From NCBI RefSeq assembly GCF_900091855.1, contig NZ_FMCH01000349.1, positions 1 to 39,648 of the forward strand: a stretch of DNA of 39,648 nt, read 5' to 3'. The stretch is from Streptomyces sp. DvalAA-14. GTDB lineage: Bacteria > Actinomycetota > Actinomycetes > Streptomycetales > Streptomycetaceae. The notes below the pieces were generated by a model, which was given only the letters and a program-made list of their open reading frames with translations, was not told the origin of the DNA and did not search any database. Below, one piece after another: positions 17,069 through 24,606 of this stretch. Made by a program: the position numbers and the translations under genes. Each line of letters opens with the position of its first letter. The stretch's first letter is position 1.

Positions 17069-17263
17069 ATGAGACCTCGGCGGTGGTGGGTGATGGTGGG
17101 TGCGTGGGGTGTCGAGGTGGGGTTGTTCACCGCGTGGAGCCGCTGGGGGGACCATCACGGCTGGGGTGAATCCGCGGTGACCGGCGTCACCATGGCCACG
17201 TTCGTGTTGATCGTGGTGTTGGTGTGCCGGTGGGTAGCGCAATGGGCCCGTCCGGGGCGGTGA
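17069..17263 (+). CDS. small membrane protein, opposite strand
   Basis: A 64-residue frame beginning MRPRRWWVMVGAWGVEVGL with two hydrophobic segments, the second VTGVTMATFVLIVVLVCRWV. It fills most of the gap between the prim-pol gene and the next minus-strand gene. Its third-position GC is about 85-90 percent by hand count, consistent with coding. It is the only rightward candidate in the left half of the element and no strong ribosome site was seen, so it remains tentative. Confidence 0.45.
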   Translation: MRPRRWWVMVGAWGVEVGLFTAWSRWGDHHGWGESAVTGVTMATFVLIVVLVCRWVAQWARPGR

Positions 17264-17276
17264 GCGCCGGGCGGAT

Positions 17277-17900
17277 TCAGGTGCGGGCAGTGGCAGCGGC
17301 GGCGCGCACTACGGCGAGCGCCTGTTCGGCGCCGACGTGGGCCTGTTCGTTCCACTGCGGATACGGCGTGGTGATGCCGCGATCGGTGAGTACGGCCTGT
17401 ATCTGTCGGCCGGCGTCCACGGCGGTGTGTTCGGTGCCGTAGCCGAGGCGGAAGATGGCGTGCTGGGCTCCGAGGATGCAGCGCCGCCCAATGGCCGAAC
17501 GGGTTCGGCTACCTGTCTGGCCCCAGCCCCACCGCTCCAAGACGAGCGCGGTGAGGTCGAGGTGTTCGGCGGTGGTGATGCGCAGCCGGGCGATGCCTTC
17601 GCCGCGGCGGGCGGGGTGCAGCGAGAGCAGCCGATCGGGCAGCAGCCGCCACAACCCTCCCGGCAGCACCGGTCCGGCCGGAACGGCGGCAGGCACGGCC
17701 GGGGTACGGGTGGCGAGCGCGTCCGCCACCAGTTCTTGCGTGGTGGCGGTGACGAGCGGGTGTGCGGTGTGGCGTTGTTCGGCGAGGTAGCGGGTGATCT
17801 CGTCAACGAGTCCGGCCGCGAGTTCGCCGATGCCGTCGAGGTCGGATGGGTGGTCGGTGTCGATGCAGACGAGCGGCGCGGGGGTGCGGGTGGGGGTCAT
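17277..17900 (-). CDS. conserved hypothetical protein, possibly DUF6197-like
   Basis: A 207-residue soluble protein from ATG 17900. The C-terminal ~95 residues (TTAEHLDLTALVLERWGWGQ, AIGRRCILGAQHAIFRLGYG, PYPQWNEQAHVGAEQALAVV) recall the DUF6197 family common on actinomycete plasmids and elements. The N-terminal part is acidic with CIDTDHPSDLDGIGELAAGL. No catalytic motif was recognised. It lies between the transfer and replication genes, and the next gene upstream ends 26 bp away. Confidence 0.7.
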   Translation of the reverse strand: MTPTRTPAPLVCIDTDHPSDLDGIGELAAGLVDEITRYLAEQRHTAHPLVTATTQELVADALATRTPAVPAAVPAGPVLPGGLWRLLPDRLLSLHPARRGEGIARLRITTAEHLDLTALVLERWGWGQTGSRTRSAIGRRCILGAQHAIFRLGYGTEHTAVDAGRQIQAVLTDRGITTPYPQWNEQAHVGAEQALAVVRAAAATART

Positions 17901-17925
17901 GGGTGGTGGTGCCCTCCGATCGGTG

Positions 17926-18117
17926 TCAGTGCATCTGTCCGATGGCGTGGGCGGTGGCGGTGACGAGCTGGGTGATGGGTCCGGCGGCGCCGGTGGCGGC
18001 GGCGTAGAAGCCGAAGAGGAAGACCACGACCGCGGCGCCGAACGAGGTGGACTTGAAGCGGATGGCCAGGGCGGTGCCGGTGCCGAAGAGCAGCACGGCG
18101 GAGACGGACAGGATCAC
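17926..18117 (-). CDS. small Spd-like membrane protein
   Basis: A 63-residue protein read from GTG 18117, overlapping the previous gene stop by four bases (GTGA). Almost all of it is hydrophobic: VSAVLLFGTGTALAIRF and TSFGAAVVVFLFGFYAAATG form two likely membrane helices. Small membrane proteins of this sort, encoded beside traB, are the spread (Spd) proteins that help intramycelial plasmid distribution in Streptomyces. That role is inferred from location only. Confidence 0.65.
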   Translation of the reverse strand: MILSVSAVLLFGTGTALAIRFKSTSFGAAVVVFLFGFYAAATGAAGPITQLVTATAHAIGQMH

Positions 18118-18425
18118 GGGCGGTCTCCCGGGGTGCGGGTGAACGGGCTGACGGTGGGGGCGTTGGGGGTGGTCGGGGTGGTGCCGCGGTCGTAGGTGTC
18201 GCGCCAGGCGTTGAAGAGGTGGCGGCCGGTGCGTATGCGGATGCCGTGGCCGTTGCAGCGGCGGCAGTGCTTGCCGCGCTTGGGCTTGCCGCGGCGGTCG
18301 GTGGCGAGCGCGAAGCCGAGTCCGTTGCACTTGCGGCACTTGCCGAACGGCGAGACCGCACACACTCCGGCGTAACCGAGCGTGAGGAGTAGGAGGAGGA
18401 GGCTAGCGGCGAGGATGAGGGTCAT
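18114..18425 (-). CDS. membrane-anchored zinc-knuckle protein
   Basis: A 103-residue protein from ATG 18425 behind GAAGGG. It begins with a membrane helix or signal anchor (LILAASLLLLLLTLGYAGVC) and then has two CxxCxG motifs, CRKCNGLG and CRRCNGHG, 28 residues apart, arranged like one DnaJ-type zinc finger. Proteins of this design are frequent beside spd and tra genes of actinomycete elements, and a function in transfer or spread is likely but unproven. It is coupled to the next gene by a GTGA overlap. The palindromic operator pair lies in its upstream region. Confidence 0.7.
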   Translation of the reverse strand: MTLILAASLLLLLLTLGYAGVCAVSPFGKCRKCNGLGFALATDRRGKPKRGKHCRRCNGHGIRIRTGRHLFNAWRDTYDRGTTPTTPNAPTVSPFTRTPGDRP

Positions 18426-18506
18426 GACGGGCCCTTCTGGGGCTGTTCAGGGGTTTTCGCAGGTGGGCCGCTAGAGGATAGGAACCTGCTCAGCGGCCGG
18501 ATGGGG

Positions 18507-18555
18507 CGCTAGCGGTGCCGCTAGACCTAGCGGGGTATGCCGCTAGGTCTAGCGG
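18507..18555. promoter_or_regulatory. paired palindromic operators CCGCTAGNNCTAGCGG
   Basis: Two 16-bp palindromes, CCGCTAGACCTAGCGG at 18518-18533 and CCGCTAGGTCTAGCGG at 18540-18555, are 22 bp apart, about two helical turns. A smaller CGCTAGCG dyad lies at 18507-18514 and a half site CCGCTAG at 18468-18474. They occupy the 139-bp gap between the traB 3' end and the zinc-knuckle gene. They look like operator sites for the downstream genes; alternatively they could be part of the transfer locus recognised by TraB. Confidence 0.75.
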
Positions 18556-18564
18556 CGGAAGCAT

Positions 18565-20799
18565 CTAGCCCGCGTCCCGGTTTCCGTCACGCTCCGCAAC
18601 AACGTCGGTGATGCGGGCCCGCTCGACGCCCTTGCGGTTGGCGCCCTTGCCGGCGTCGGTCTTGCCCCACACCTGAACCGTGGCCACCCCGAACGGCTTC
18701 AGCGCGGCGGCCAGCCCTTCGGGGTCCCAGCCGCCGTAGACGTCGGGGCGCAGGTCGGCCAGGCGGGCGGTGACTGTCTCGGACCACACCTTGGGCTCTT
18801 CGGCCGGGACCACCGCGAGGATGTCCCGCAGCAGGTCGTACCCGGCCGACTCGGACGCCTCGAAGGCTTCCCCGAGCGCGTGCCCGGACAGCGTCCCGGC
18901 GGTCTCGCGGAGCGTGCGGGCGCGCAGGCCGATCGCTTCCGCGGTGGGTGCGTCGACGTAGGCGGAAGAGACGATCCGTGCGTCGGCGCCTTCACCCACG
19001 AAGTAGTGGATGCCCTTGTCCTTCCAGGAGAACATCGTCGCCCGGATGCCCCGCTTGTACGACGACGTGCCCAGGACCATGTCGTTTTCCAACTGGCCCA
19101 TGACCTTCAGGCAGAACCGGGCCGACGCGTTCGCGGAAATGCCGGTGGGCAGGGCTTTGGCGTCCGGGCGCTGGGTGGCCAGCAGCAGCACGATGCCGGT
19201 GGCGGGGCCGCGCTTGACCAGGTCGGTGCAGATCTCTTCGAACTCCGCCCCGTGCTTGGGGTGCTCGAACCACACCTGGCACTCGTCCACCCCGATCACG
19301 ATCGGGTGCAACCCCAGCTTCGGCCGGCTCGCCAACTCGCTGGTCACCTTGGATTCGGGGCAGATGTCCCGGGGCAGGGACCGGATCATCTTCGCCCGCC
19401 GCCGCAACTCGCCGCGGACTTCCCGCAGGTCCGCGAGCGCGTATTCGATGTCCTCGTCATCGTCGCCGGCTCGGTGCCGGTGGGAGACGCGCTCGCCGAC
19501 TGGATCGAGGTCGCCGGTGCCTTTTAGGTCGTAGGTGTGCAGCTCAGCGCGCACATCGAGTGCGGCGATGAGCAGCAGCAGCCGCAGCAGGAACGTCTTG
19601 CCCATGCGGGGGATGGCGCCGATGACGGCCGCGATGTACATCAGGGTGATCTCCACCCACCGGCCACGCTGGTCGGTGCCGAACGCCACGGGCTTGAACA
19701 GGTCCACCGAACCGGACTTCAGCAGCGGCCACGCTGGCTTGCGGGCGGTGGACATGTCCTGATCCCCCACCCACATCACCAGCCGCCCGGTGTGCTCATC
19801 CGGCACCGCTTCCGGCCACACGCACCCCAGCGGTCGGCGCAGACCGGACGCGAGCCGGTCACGGCGCTCGATCACGTCGGTGACGGTCACGCCGTAGGGG
19901 AGATCGCCTTCGGCGCGCCATCCGGGCCCGTCGCGGGTGATGGGGGCGGTGAACGCGAAGCCGTCTCTGCCCTTGCCCTGCGCCTGGTTGATCGCGGGAA
20001 TGCCGAGTGCTCCCAGGGCGCGCAGCACGATGTCACTGGTCAGCTTGGGGGCGCTGGGTAGTTCCACCGCGCGGGTGACGACCGGCGCGTCCGCCCGGCT
20101 GCCGGCTACTCCCATGGCGAGCACGATGGTGCCGACCGCGACGGCTTGCAGCCAGCCCGGCGCCAGCACGTACATCGCCAGCGCCGACCCGACTCCGATG
20201 AAGGCGGCGAGCACCGCGACCAGGGTGCGCAGCCGCACCCGGTTGTCGCGCTGCCGCGACAGCTTCAGATACTCGCCCGCATCCTCGCGGCGGACCGCCG
20301 CGAGGCGGACCGGCTCACCCTCCCGATCGGCCAGCCACCGCACCGAGCCGCCCACGAACTTCGCGGCGCCGCGCGGCGACTGCAACGCCAGGCGGCCGGC
20401 GTAGTAGGGGGAGCGCAGGCCGTGATAGGCGGCCAGGTGCGCGTAATGACCGGCCGTCCACCGGGCGGCCGTCTTGAACTCGGCTGCGGAGCGCAGCCAC
20501 GGCGGCAGCGCCGCCCGACGCCTGGCACCCATCAACCGGCCCAGGTAACCGGGCCCGGCCGCAACCGGACCGTCCACCAACACCCGAGCGGTCGGGTCGC
20601 CCGACCCATCATCCGACGCGTCGCCCGACTCCAACGGGCCGGAGTCGCCCGACGCGTCGCCCGACTCGGAACGAGCTGATCGCGCCTTGCCGAGATCGAC
20701 CACGTTGGTGTCCGGGTCTGCCGACCGGTCGGGGCCGAAGTCGGCTGTCAGGTCGGCTTCGAGCCGGTTGAAGAGTTCGTTCTCTTCCTCGTGATTCAC
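18565..20799 (-). CDS. traB: TraB-type FtsK/SpoIIIE DNA translocase
   Basis: A 744-residue transfer protein read from GTG 20799 behind GAAGGAA. The first ~70 residues are acidic with repeated SGDAS motifs. Two membrane helices lie at about 192-235 (TLVAVLAAFIGVGSALAMYV, LQAVAVGTIVLAMGVAG). The motor domain has Walker A GAIPRMGKT near 394-402, Walker B VIGVDE near 501-506 and the conserved LLLATQRPDAKALPTGISAN. TraB proteins move double-stranded DNA between Streptomyces hyphae and are sufficient for conjugal transfer. The C-terminus (about 690-744) has the winged-helix-like segment expected to read the clt recognition repeats. Confidence 0.92.
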   Translation of the reverse strand: MNHEEENELFNRLEADLTADFGPDRSADPDTNVVDLGKARSARSESGDASGDSGPLESGDASDDGSGDPTARVLVDGPVAAGPGYLGRLMGARRRAALPPWLRSAAEFKTAARWTAGHYAHLAAYHGLRSPYYAGRLALQSPRGAAKFVGGSVRWLADREGEPVRLAAVRREDAGEYLKLSRQRDNRVRLRTLVAVLAAFIGVGSALAMYVLAPGWLQAVAVGTIVLAMGVAGSRADAPVVTRAVELPSAPKLTSDIVLRALGALGIPAINQAQGKGRDGFAFTAPITRDGPGWRAEGDLPYGVTVTDVIERRDRLASGLRRPLGCVWPEAVPDEHTGRLVMWVGDQDMSTARKPAWPLLKSGSVDLFKPVAFGTDQRGRWVEITLMYIAAVIGAIPRMGKTFLLRLLLLIAALDVRAELHTYDLKGTGDLDPVGERVSHRHRAGDDDEDIEYALADLREVRGELRRRAKMIRSLPRDICPESKVTSELASRPKLGLHPIVIGVDECQVWFEHPKHGAEFEEICTDLVKRGPATGIVLLLATQRPDAKALPTGISANASARFCLKVMGQLENDMVLGTSSYKRGIRATMFSWKDKGIHYFVGEGADARIVSSAYVDAPTAEAIGLRARTLRETAGTLSGHALGEAFEASESAGYDLLRDILAVVPAEEPKVWSETVTARLADLRPDVYGGWDPEGLAAALKPFGVATVQVWGKTDAGKGANRKGVERARITDVVAERDGNRDAG

Positions 20800-20829
20800 T
20801 GCTGGTTCCTTCCAGAAATGGAATGGTGA

Positions 20830-20870
20830 GGGGCCCGGCCGTCGCTTTGGTCGGTGGAGGGCCGGGCCCC
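20830..20870 (-). terminator. hairpin upstream of traB
   Basis: A perfect 11-bp stem (GGGGCCCGGCC / GGCCGGGCCCC) with a 19-base loop sits between the stop of the zinc-binding gene (20874) and the traB start (20799). Only about 30 bp remain before traB, too little for an independent promoter plus leader, so the hairpin may attenuate rather than fully end transcription into traB. Confidence 0.65.
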
Positions 20871-20873
20871 GGG

Positions 20874-21209
20874 TCAGAAGTCGAACAGGCTGCACTGATC
20901 CGTCGAGGGGATATGGGTGACCGCGCACTGCGCGGTACGGCGGGCGGCGGTGAAGCAGCCCGGGCACCAGGCGCGCAGTTCAGCGGCGGGAAGTGCCGCG
21001 GCGGCCAGGTCGCCGATGGTCGGGTCGGCGGGTGCGGCGATGAGGCGGACCGTGCCAACGCGGGTGGCGGCGTAGCCGTCGTGGAGGCGACCGCAGCGGC
21101 CTTCGGTCCTGCGGTGGGACTGCCCGCACTGCCCGGTGCAGTGGCAGCGCCCGCCGGCCGCGTCCATCACCGCGCGGAACAGGCCGGCGCCGACGATCGG
21201 GGTGCTCAT
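20874..21209 (-). CDS. Cys/His-rich putative zinc-binding protein
   Basis: A 111-residue protein from ATG 21209, overlapping the methyltransferase stop by four bases (ATGA). The first half has a dense metal-ligand cluster (RCHCTGQCGQSHRRTEGRCG) and the second a CPGC pair (AWCPGCFTAARRTAQC). The pattern resembles HNH-like zinc proteins found in actinomycete elements, but a complete HNH motif is not visible. The function is unknown. It is the last gene of the overlapped operon before the hairpin and traB. Confidence 0.72.
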   Translation of the reverse strand: MSTPIVGAGLFRAVMDAAGGRCHCTGQCGQSHRRTEGRCGRLHDGYAATRVGTVRLIAAPADPTIGDLAAAALPAAELRAWCPGCFTAARRTAQCAVTHIPSTDQCSLFDF

Positions 21210-22177
21210 GCCGCGGCCCGCCGTGCGGGCGCGGGCTCGTCGAGGACGAGGCCGGCGCGCGTGGTGAGAACGCGTATGGCTGCCTCGGCCTGGCGGGGTA
21301 CGACACCGTTGCCCAGTGCCTTGAGTTGCTGGGCGCGGGACAGCCCGGGAACGGCGGTGACGTGGCCCTCGGGCAGGCCCATCAACCACTCCACGAGGAT
21401 CGGGCTCAGGCGTCCCAGAGCGTCGGTTGCGCCGGGCGCGGGGCGTCCGGTGACGTGTTCCCATCGGCGGACGGCCGGGGCGAAGGGACCCCAGTCGGTG
21501 GGCTCAGCACCCACTCCGCGAGGTTCGCCTTGCCCTCCCTCACCCGGCGCTCCGTGCCCGGGGTGCGGGTGACCGCTCCCTTCGTGCCGTCCGTCGCGCG
21601 GGGGGTCGGCAGCAGGCCCACGGTGGTGCGCAAGTCCGCTCCCCCCTGCCCGTGCGGGCCCGCCCCATTGGTGTCCGAGGTCCGCGGCGTCGGCAGCAAC
21701 GGCAAGGATGATGAGTCGCCGTCGCTGGTGGGCAGCGCCGACATCCGACGCGCGTACAAGACACCACTCCGCATCGAACCCGATGCGGGCAAGGTCCCGC
21801 AGGACTTGATCAAATCCAATCCGAAGGTGGTTCGCGACGTTCTCAAATACCGCGAGTTGGGGTCGTAGAACCCCAAGGGCGGTGGCAATGAAGGGCCAGA
21901 TGTGCCGTTCATCGGCGGTTCCTCTCCGCTTGCCGGCGACGCTGAAGGGCTGGCAGGGATAACCGCCGCACAGCACGTCCACCGGCGGCACGTCGCGCCA
22001 GTCCAGCGCGGTGATGTCCCCGAGGTTCGGCACCCCGGGATGGTGGTGGGCCAGGATCGCGGCGGCGCCGGGGTCGTTGTCCGCGACCCAGGCCAGCGAC
22101 CCGCCGATGACGGCCTGGACGGCCATGTCCAGACCGCCGTAACCGGTGCACAGCGACCCGATCCGCAGCCCGCTCAC
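21206..22177 (-). CDS. C5-cytosine DNA methyltransferase
   Basis: A 323-residue enzyme from GTG 22177, with GTGA overlap with the GGDEF gene. Motifs in order: SAM-binding GSLCTGYGGLD (I), catalytic GGYPCQPFSVAG (IV), FENV (VI), HQRRRLIIL (VIII), and C-terminal LKALGNGVVP (X) after VEWLMGLP. The N-terminal and C-terminal parts are convincing, but the middle (about residues 165-235, where the target-recognition domain should be) is low-complexity Gly/His/Ala sequence, and a different frame is better coding there (see 21406-21912). The enzyme may protect the element from restriction during transfer or mark host DNA. Confidence 0.82.
   Translation of the reverse strand: MSGLRIGSLCTGYGGLDMAVQAVIGGSLAWVADNDPGAAAILAHHHPGVPNLGDITALDWRDVPPVDVLCGGYPCQPFSVAGKRRGTADERHIWPFIATALGVLRPQLAVFENVANHLRIGFDQVLRDLARIGFDAEWCLVRASDVGAAHQRRRLIILAVAADAADLGHQWGGPARAGGSGLAHHRGPAADPPRDGRHEGSGHPHPGHGAPGEGGQGEPRGVGAEPTDWGPFAPAVRRWEHVTGRPAPGATDALGRLSPILVEWLMGLPEGHVTAVPGLSRAQQLKALGNGVVPRQAEAAIRVLTTRAGLVLDEPAPARRAAA
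21406..21912 (-). CDS. overlapping frame resembling a methyltransferase target-recognition region
   Basis: This 168-codon frame lies inside the methyltransferase gene on the same strand. It contains SCGTLPASGSMRSGVLYARR, then the repeated LLPTPRTSDTNGAG and LLPTPRATDGTKG, which I recall from the central part of phage and element methyltransferases. By hand count over 21541-21780 this frame has about 89 percent GC at third positions against about 69 percent for the methyltransferase frame, so it is or recently was translated. It may be a true overlapping gene, a segment reached by frameshifting, or the trace of paired frameshift mutations. Confidence 0.45.
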   Translation of the reverse strand: MNGTSGPSLPPPLGFYDPNSRYLRTSRTTFGLDLIKSCGTLPASGSMRSGVLYARRMSALPTSDGDSSSLPLLPTPRTSDTNGAGPHGQGGADLRTTVGLLPTPRATDGTKGAVTRTPGTERRVREGKANLAEWVLSPPTGVPSPRPSADGNTSPDAPRPAQPTLWDA

Positions 22178-22809
22178 GCCGCAACCCCGCCCGACGTGCC
22201 CCGGCGTCCCGCCCGACGACCGGCCAGCGTGGCGAACAGCGAGCCGAGTCCCGCCCGCCGCACCCCCGCGCGGCCCCGTTTGGCCGCGTACATCGCTTCA
22301 TCCGCGCGGCGCAGCAGGTCCGGCAGGGTCTCGCCGGGGAAGTCTGCGGCGCGGGCCCAGCCCAGGGAAACGGTGGTGTGCACGGCCGGGTCGAGGCCGG
22401 CGGCGGGTCGGGCGAGGACCGAGCCGAGTACGGCGAGCATGTCGCCGGCCATGCCGTGCCGGTCGATGACCACCGCGGCGAACTCGTCACCACCCAACCG
22501 GCCCGCCACCCCATCGCGGGCGGTGAAGTGCGCCAGCCGCTCAGCGGTCGCCTTCAGCAGCGCGTCGCCGGCGGCGTGCCCGTGGGTGTCGTTGACCCGT
22601 TTGAAGCGGTCCACGTCGGCGAGCACCACCACCGCCTGCGGATCGCGCAGCAGCAAGGTGGCGCGGCGGGTGAAGCCGTCCCGGGTCCACAACCCGGTCA
22701 GCGGATCACGCCGGGCGGTGTCCAGCCGGCGGCGCAGCCACCACAGGTGTCCCGACCATCCGGCGGCGAGCGGGGCGCCCGCGGCGAGGGTGGTTAACAG
22801 GGTGCTCAT
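22174..22809 (-). CDS. GGDEF domain protein (putative diguanylate cyclase)
   Basis: A 211-residue protein from ATG 22809. A short hydrophobic N-terminus (LTTLAAGAPLAAGWSGHLWW) may anchor it to the membrane. The GGDEF domain is complete: RDPLTGLWTRDGF, LADVDRFKRVNDTHGHAAGD, the signature GGDEF at about 106-110 in GRLGGDEFAAVV, and LRRADEAMYAAKRGRAG. No RxxD inhibitory site is present at the expected position upstream of GGDEF, so product inhibition may be absent. It should make c-di-GMP. It overlaps both neighbours by four bases, so it is made together with the DUF2637 and methyltransferase proteins. Confidence 0.88.
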   Translation of the reverse strand: MSTLLTTLAAGAPLAAGWSGHLWWLRRRLDTARRDPLTGLWTRDGFTRRATLLLRDPQAVVVLADVDRFKRVNDTHGHAAGDALLKATAERLAHFTARDGVAGRLGGDEFAAVVIDRHGMAGDMLAVLGSVLARPAAGLDPAVHTTVSLGWARAADFPGETLPDLLRRADEAMYAAKRGRAGVRRAGLGSLFATLAGRRAGRRGTSGGVAA

Positions 22810-23153
22810 GCCACTGCCGCCGTGCCGAGCAGGGGGGCGGCGGGTGTGCGGGGCAGGTAGCCGACGACTTCCACCGGCACCCCGGCGTAGCGGGTGAGGG
22901 TGATCAGCCACGACGTGCCGCCGTGCGACCCGGCGTCGACCGAGTCGGGGTCGATGGCCAGCGCGGCCCGCCATGCCTCGAACGCCCGGATGTCGTCGTG
23001 CAGGGAGACCCGCAGACCTTCGGTGATCTCGTCGGGGGTGATGATGGTCCTGATCTCGATCGTGGCGTCCGGCAGGGTCGCGAACTGGCTGACGAGCGCG
23101 TGCAGCGCGCCGGCCGCGGCGAGCTTGCGCGCAAGGGTTCCCGGGGTGCTCAT
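22806..23153 (-). CDS. conserved hypothetical protein
   Basis: A 115-residue soluble protein from ATG 23153, joined to both neighbours by ATGA overlaps. It begins MSTPGTLARKLAAAGALHAL and contains TIEIRTIITPDEITEGLRVS and HGGTSWLITLTRYAGVPVEV. It looks like an alpha/beta protein with no catalytic motif that I recognise. Its place immediately before the GGDEF gene suggests a shared function, possibly a partner, but that is only inference. Confidence 0.68.
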   Translation of the reverse strand: MSTPGTLARKLAAAGALHALVSQFATLPDATIEIRTIITPDEITEGLRVSLHDDIRAFEAWRAALAIDPDSVDAGSHGGTSWLITLTRYAGVPVEVVGYLPRTPAAPLLGTAAVA

Positions 23154-24154
23154 GCCGCTTCTCCTTCGGCATCCGTGGCGGACTGCGGGGTGTCCAGCGG
23201 CCACACCGGCCCGTTGGCGCGCTCACCGCGCAGGGTGTCGCGCAGGGTGCGGGCCTGCCCCGCTCCGCAGCGCAAAGCGAGGCGCAGCCCCTCGGCGGTG
23301 ATCTTGCTATCGGGCCACTGCGCGGTCAGGGCCCGGGCCTCGGTCAGCAGGTCCGCCAGCGAACGGCGCCCGGCCGGCCGCTTCGCAGCAGAACGCGCCG
23401 GCCGACGCGGCGCCTTCGGCTTCACCCCGGCGGCGGGAACCTCCGGCGCGGCGGGTGCGGTCACCGGCTCACCGGCCGGAACCGGCTCGGTGCCGGTGGG
23501 GGTGAGTTCACCGAGCTTGAGCAGCACTCGCGTGCGCCGGTCGGTCTGCGACCGCCAACGCCACCCGTGCGCCTCGCGCAGGTCCGCGCGGGCCAACTGC
23601 CGCTCCCGCTCACGGCTCAGCGCGTCGGTGTAGGAGGTGATCTCCCACAGCGTCATCCGCCGCCACAGCGCGAACGTCGTCAGCGGGGCGAGCACCCACC
23701 GGATACGGCGGATCTTCTCCATCCGCCGGCCGGTCACCGCGCCGATGCGCGCCGCATAGACGTGCGCCACGACCTCGGACAGCACCACCCACAGCAGCGG
23801 CATCGTGCCGTGCGCCACCTTCGCCGACACCGAATGACCGGCGGAAACGTTGAGCCAGCACGTCACCGAGGTCAAGAACCACGGCACGAACCGCACCCAG
23901 CTAAGCGCCATGTCCATACGGATCAACAGCAGGTTGACGATGGTGAACACCGGGATGGCCAGGTCGATGGCCAGCGGGAGCATCTGCGGCGTGGCGAAAC
24001 CCCACCGGGCGCCGGCTGCGGAGACCGTGTCGAACGACAGGGCCAAGCCGACCCCGCCGACACCGACCCCCAGCACCCCGGCCGTGGCGAGCAGCAGGCG
24101 CTCACCCCCGGACAGCGGCGGAAGCGGCGGCCGTACCGTCTGCGGGGCGCTCAT
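23150..24154 (-). CDS. DUF2637 membrane protein with C-terminal DNA-binding-like region (Spd-type)
   Basis: A 334-residue protein from ATG 24154. The N-terminal ~130 residues form four membrane helices of the DUF2637 type (LLLATAGVLGVGVGGVGLAL, SFDTVSAAGARWGFATPQML, PLAIDLAIPVFTIVNLLLI, LLWVVLSEVVAHVY). A charged stretch follows (RERERQLARADLREAHGW), then a Pro/Ala-rich linker and a helix-turn-helix-like tail (AEGLRLALRCGAGQARTLRD). DUF2637 proteins are standard members of Streptomyces transfer regions, thought to act in plasmid spread. ATGA overlaps tie it to the genes on both sides. Confidence 0.85.
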   Translation of the reverse strand: MSAPQTVRPPLPPLSGGERLLLATAGVLGVGVGGVGLALSFDTVSAAGARWGFATPQMLPLAIDLAIPVFTIVNLLLIRMDMALSWVRFVPWFLTSVTCWLNVSAGHSVSAKVAHGTMPLLWVVLSEVVAHVYAARIGAVTGRRMEKIRRIRWVLAPLTTFALWRRMTLWEITSYTDALSRERERQLARADLREAHGWRWRSQTDRRTRVLLKLGELTPTGTEPVPAGEPVTAPAAPEVPAAGVKPKAPRRPARSAAKRPAGRRSLADLLTEARALTAQWPDSKITAEGLRLALRCGAGQARTLRDTLRGERANGPVWPLDTPQSATDAEGEAA

Positions 24155-24444
24155 GCCGCCACCCCGTTCCAGCCCTTGCGGCGCCGGCCGGTGTCCTGCG
24201 GCAGGGACGTGATGTTGAACAGGTGCGGGGCGTGCGCCTCGATCGCCTGCGCGGCAACCCGGCTCACCCGGTCAGGGAGGGTGGGGTCATCGGCGAGGAT
24301 GTCCCGGGCCGCGGCCAACCGCACGGCGCGCTCCTCTTCGGTCTCGCCCTCGACACCCAGCCACAGCTCAACCGGGGTACCGAGCGCGAGTTCGACAAAC
24401 TCAGTGGCCGTGACAGCCACATGACCAGCAACGATACTTCTCAT
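24151..24444 (-). CDS. small conserved hypothetical protein
   Basis: A 97-residue protein from ATG 24444 (MRSIVAGHVAVTATEFVELA) preceded by AAGGAG. It contains a Glu-rich helix (GVEGETEEERAVRLAAARDI) and ends RRRKGWNGVAA. It overlaps the DUF2637 gene by four bases and is the first gene of that overlapped run. A 12-bp-stem terminator lies upstream between it and the preceding small gene. No known motif is visible. Confidence 0.68.
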   Translation of the reverse strand: MRSIVAGHVAVTATEFVELALGTPVELWLGVEGETEEERAVRLAAARDILADDPTLPDRVSRVAAQAIEAHAPHLFNITSLPQDTGRRRKGWNGVAA

Positions 24445-24482
24445 GGGTCGTGCACTCCTTAGACGGGGAACGGCCCAAACCA

Positions 24483-24512
24483 GCGGCACCGGAGGTGCAA
24501 CTCCGGTGCCGC
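24483..24512 (-). terminator. terminator between two small element genes
   Basis: A perfect 12-bp stem (GCGGCACCGGAG / CTCCGGTGCCGC) with a six-base loop, followed on the minus strand by TGGTTTG. It lies in the 162-bp gap after the 24607-24783 gene, so part of the leftward transcript probably ends here and only a fraction continues into the transfer operon, unless there is a second promoter close to 24444. Confidence 0.7.
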
Positions 24513-24606
24513 GCACCGTTCATGGGTGGAGAGCCCCGAGCCTGATTCGCTCCGAGCCCCTGGGGCAGGTAACGCAGTTCGTGCGGGCAGGCCGTGTAGC
24601 GGTGCG

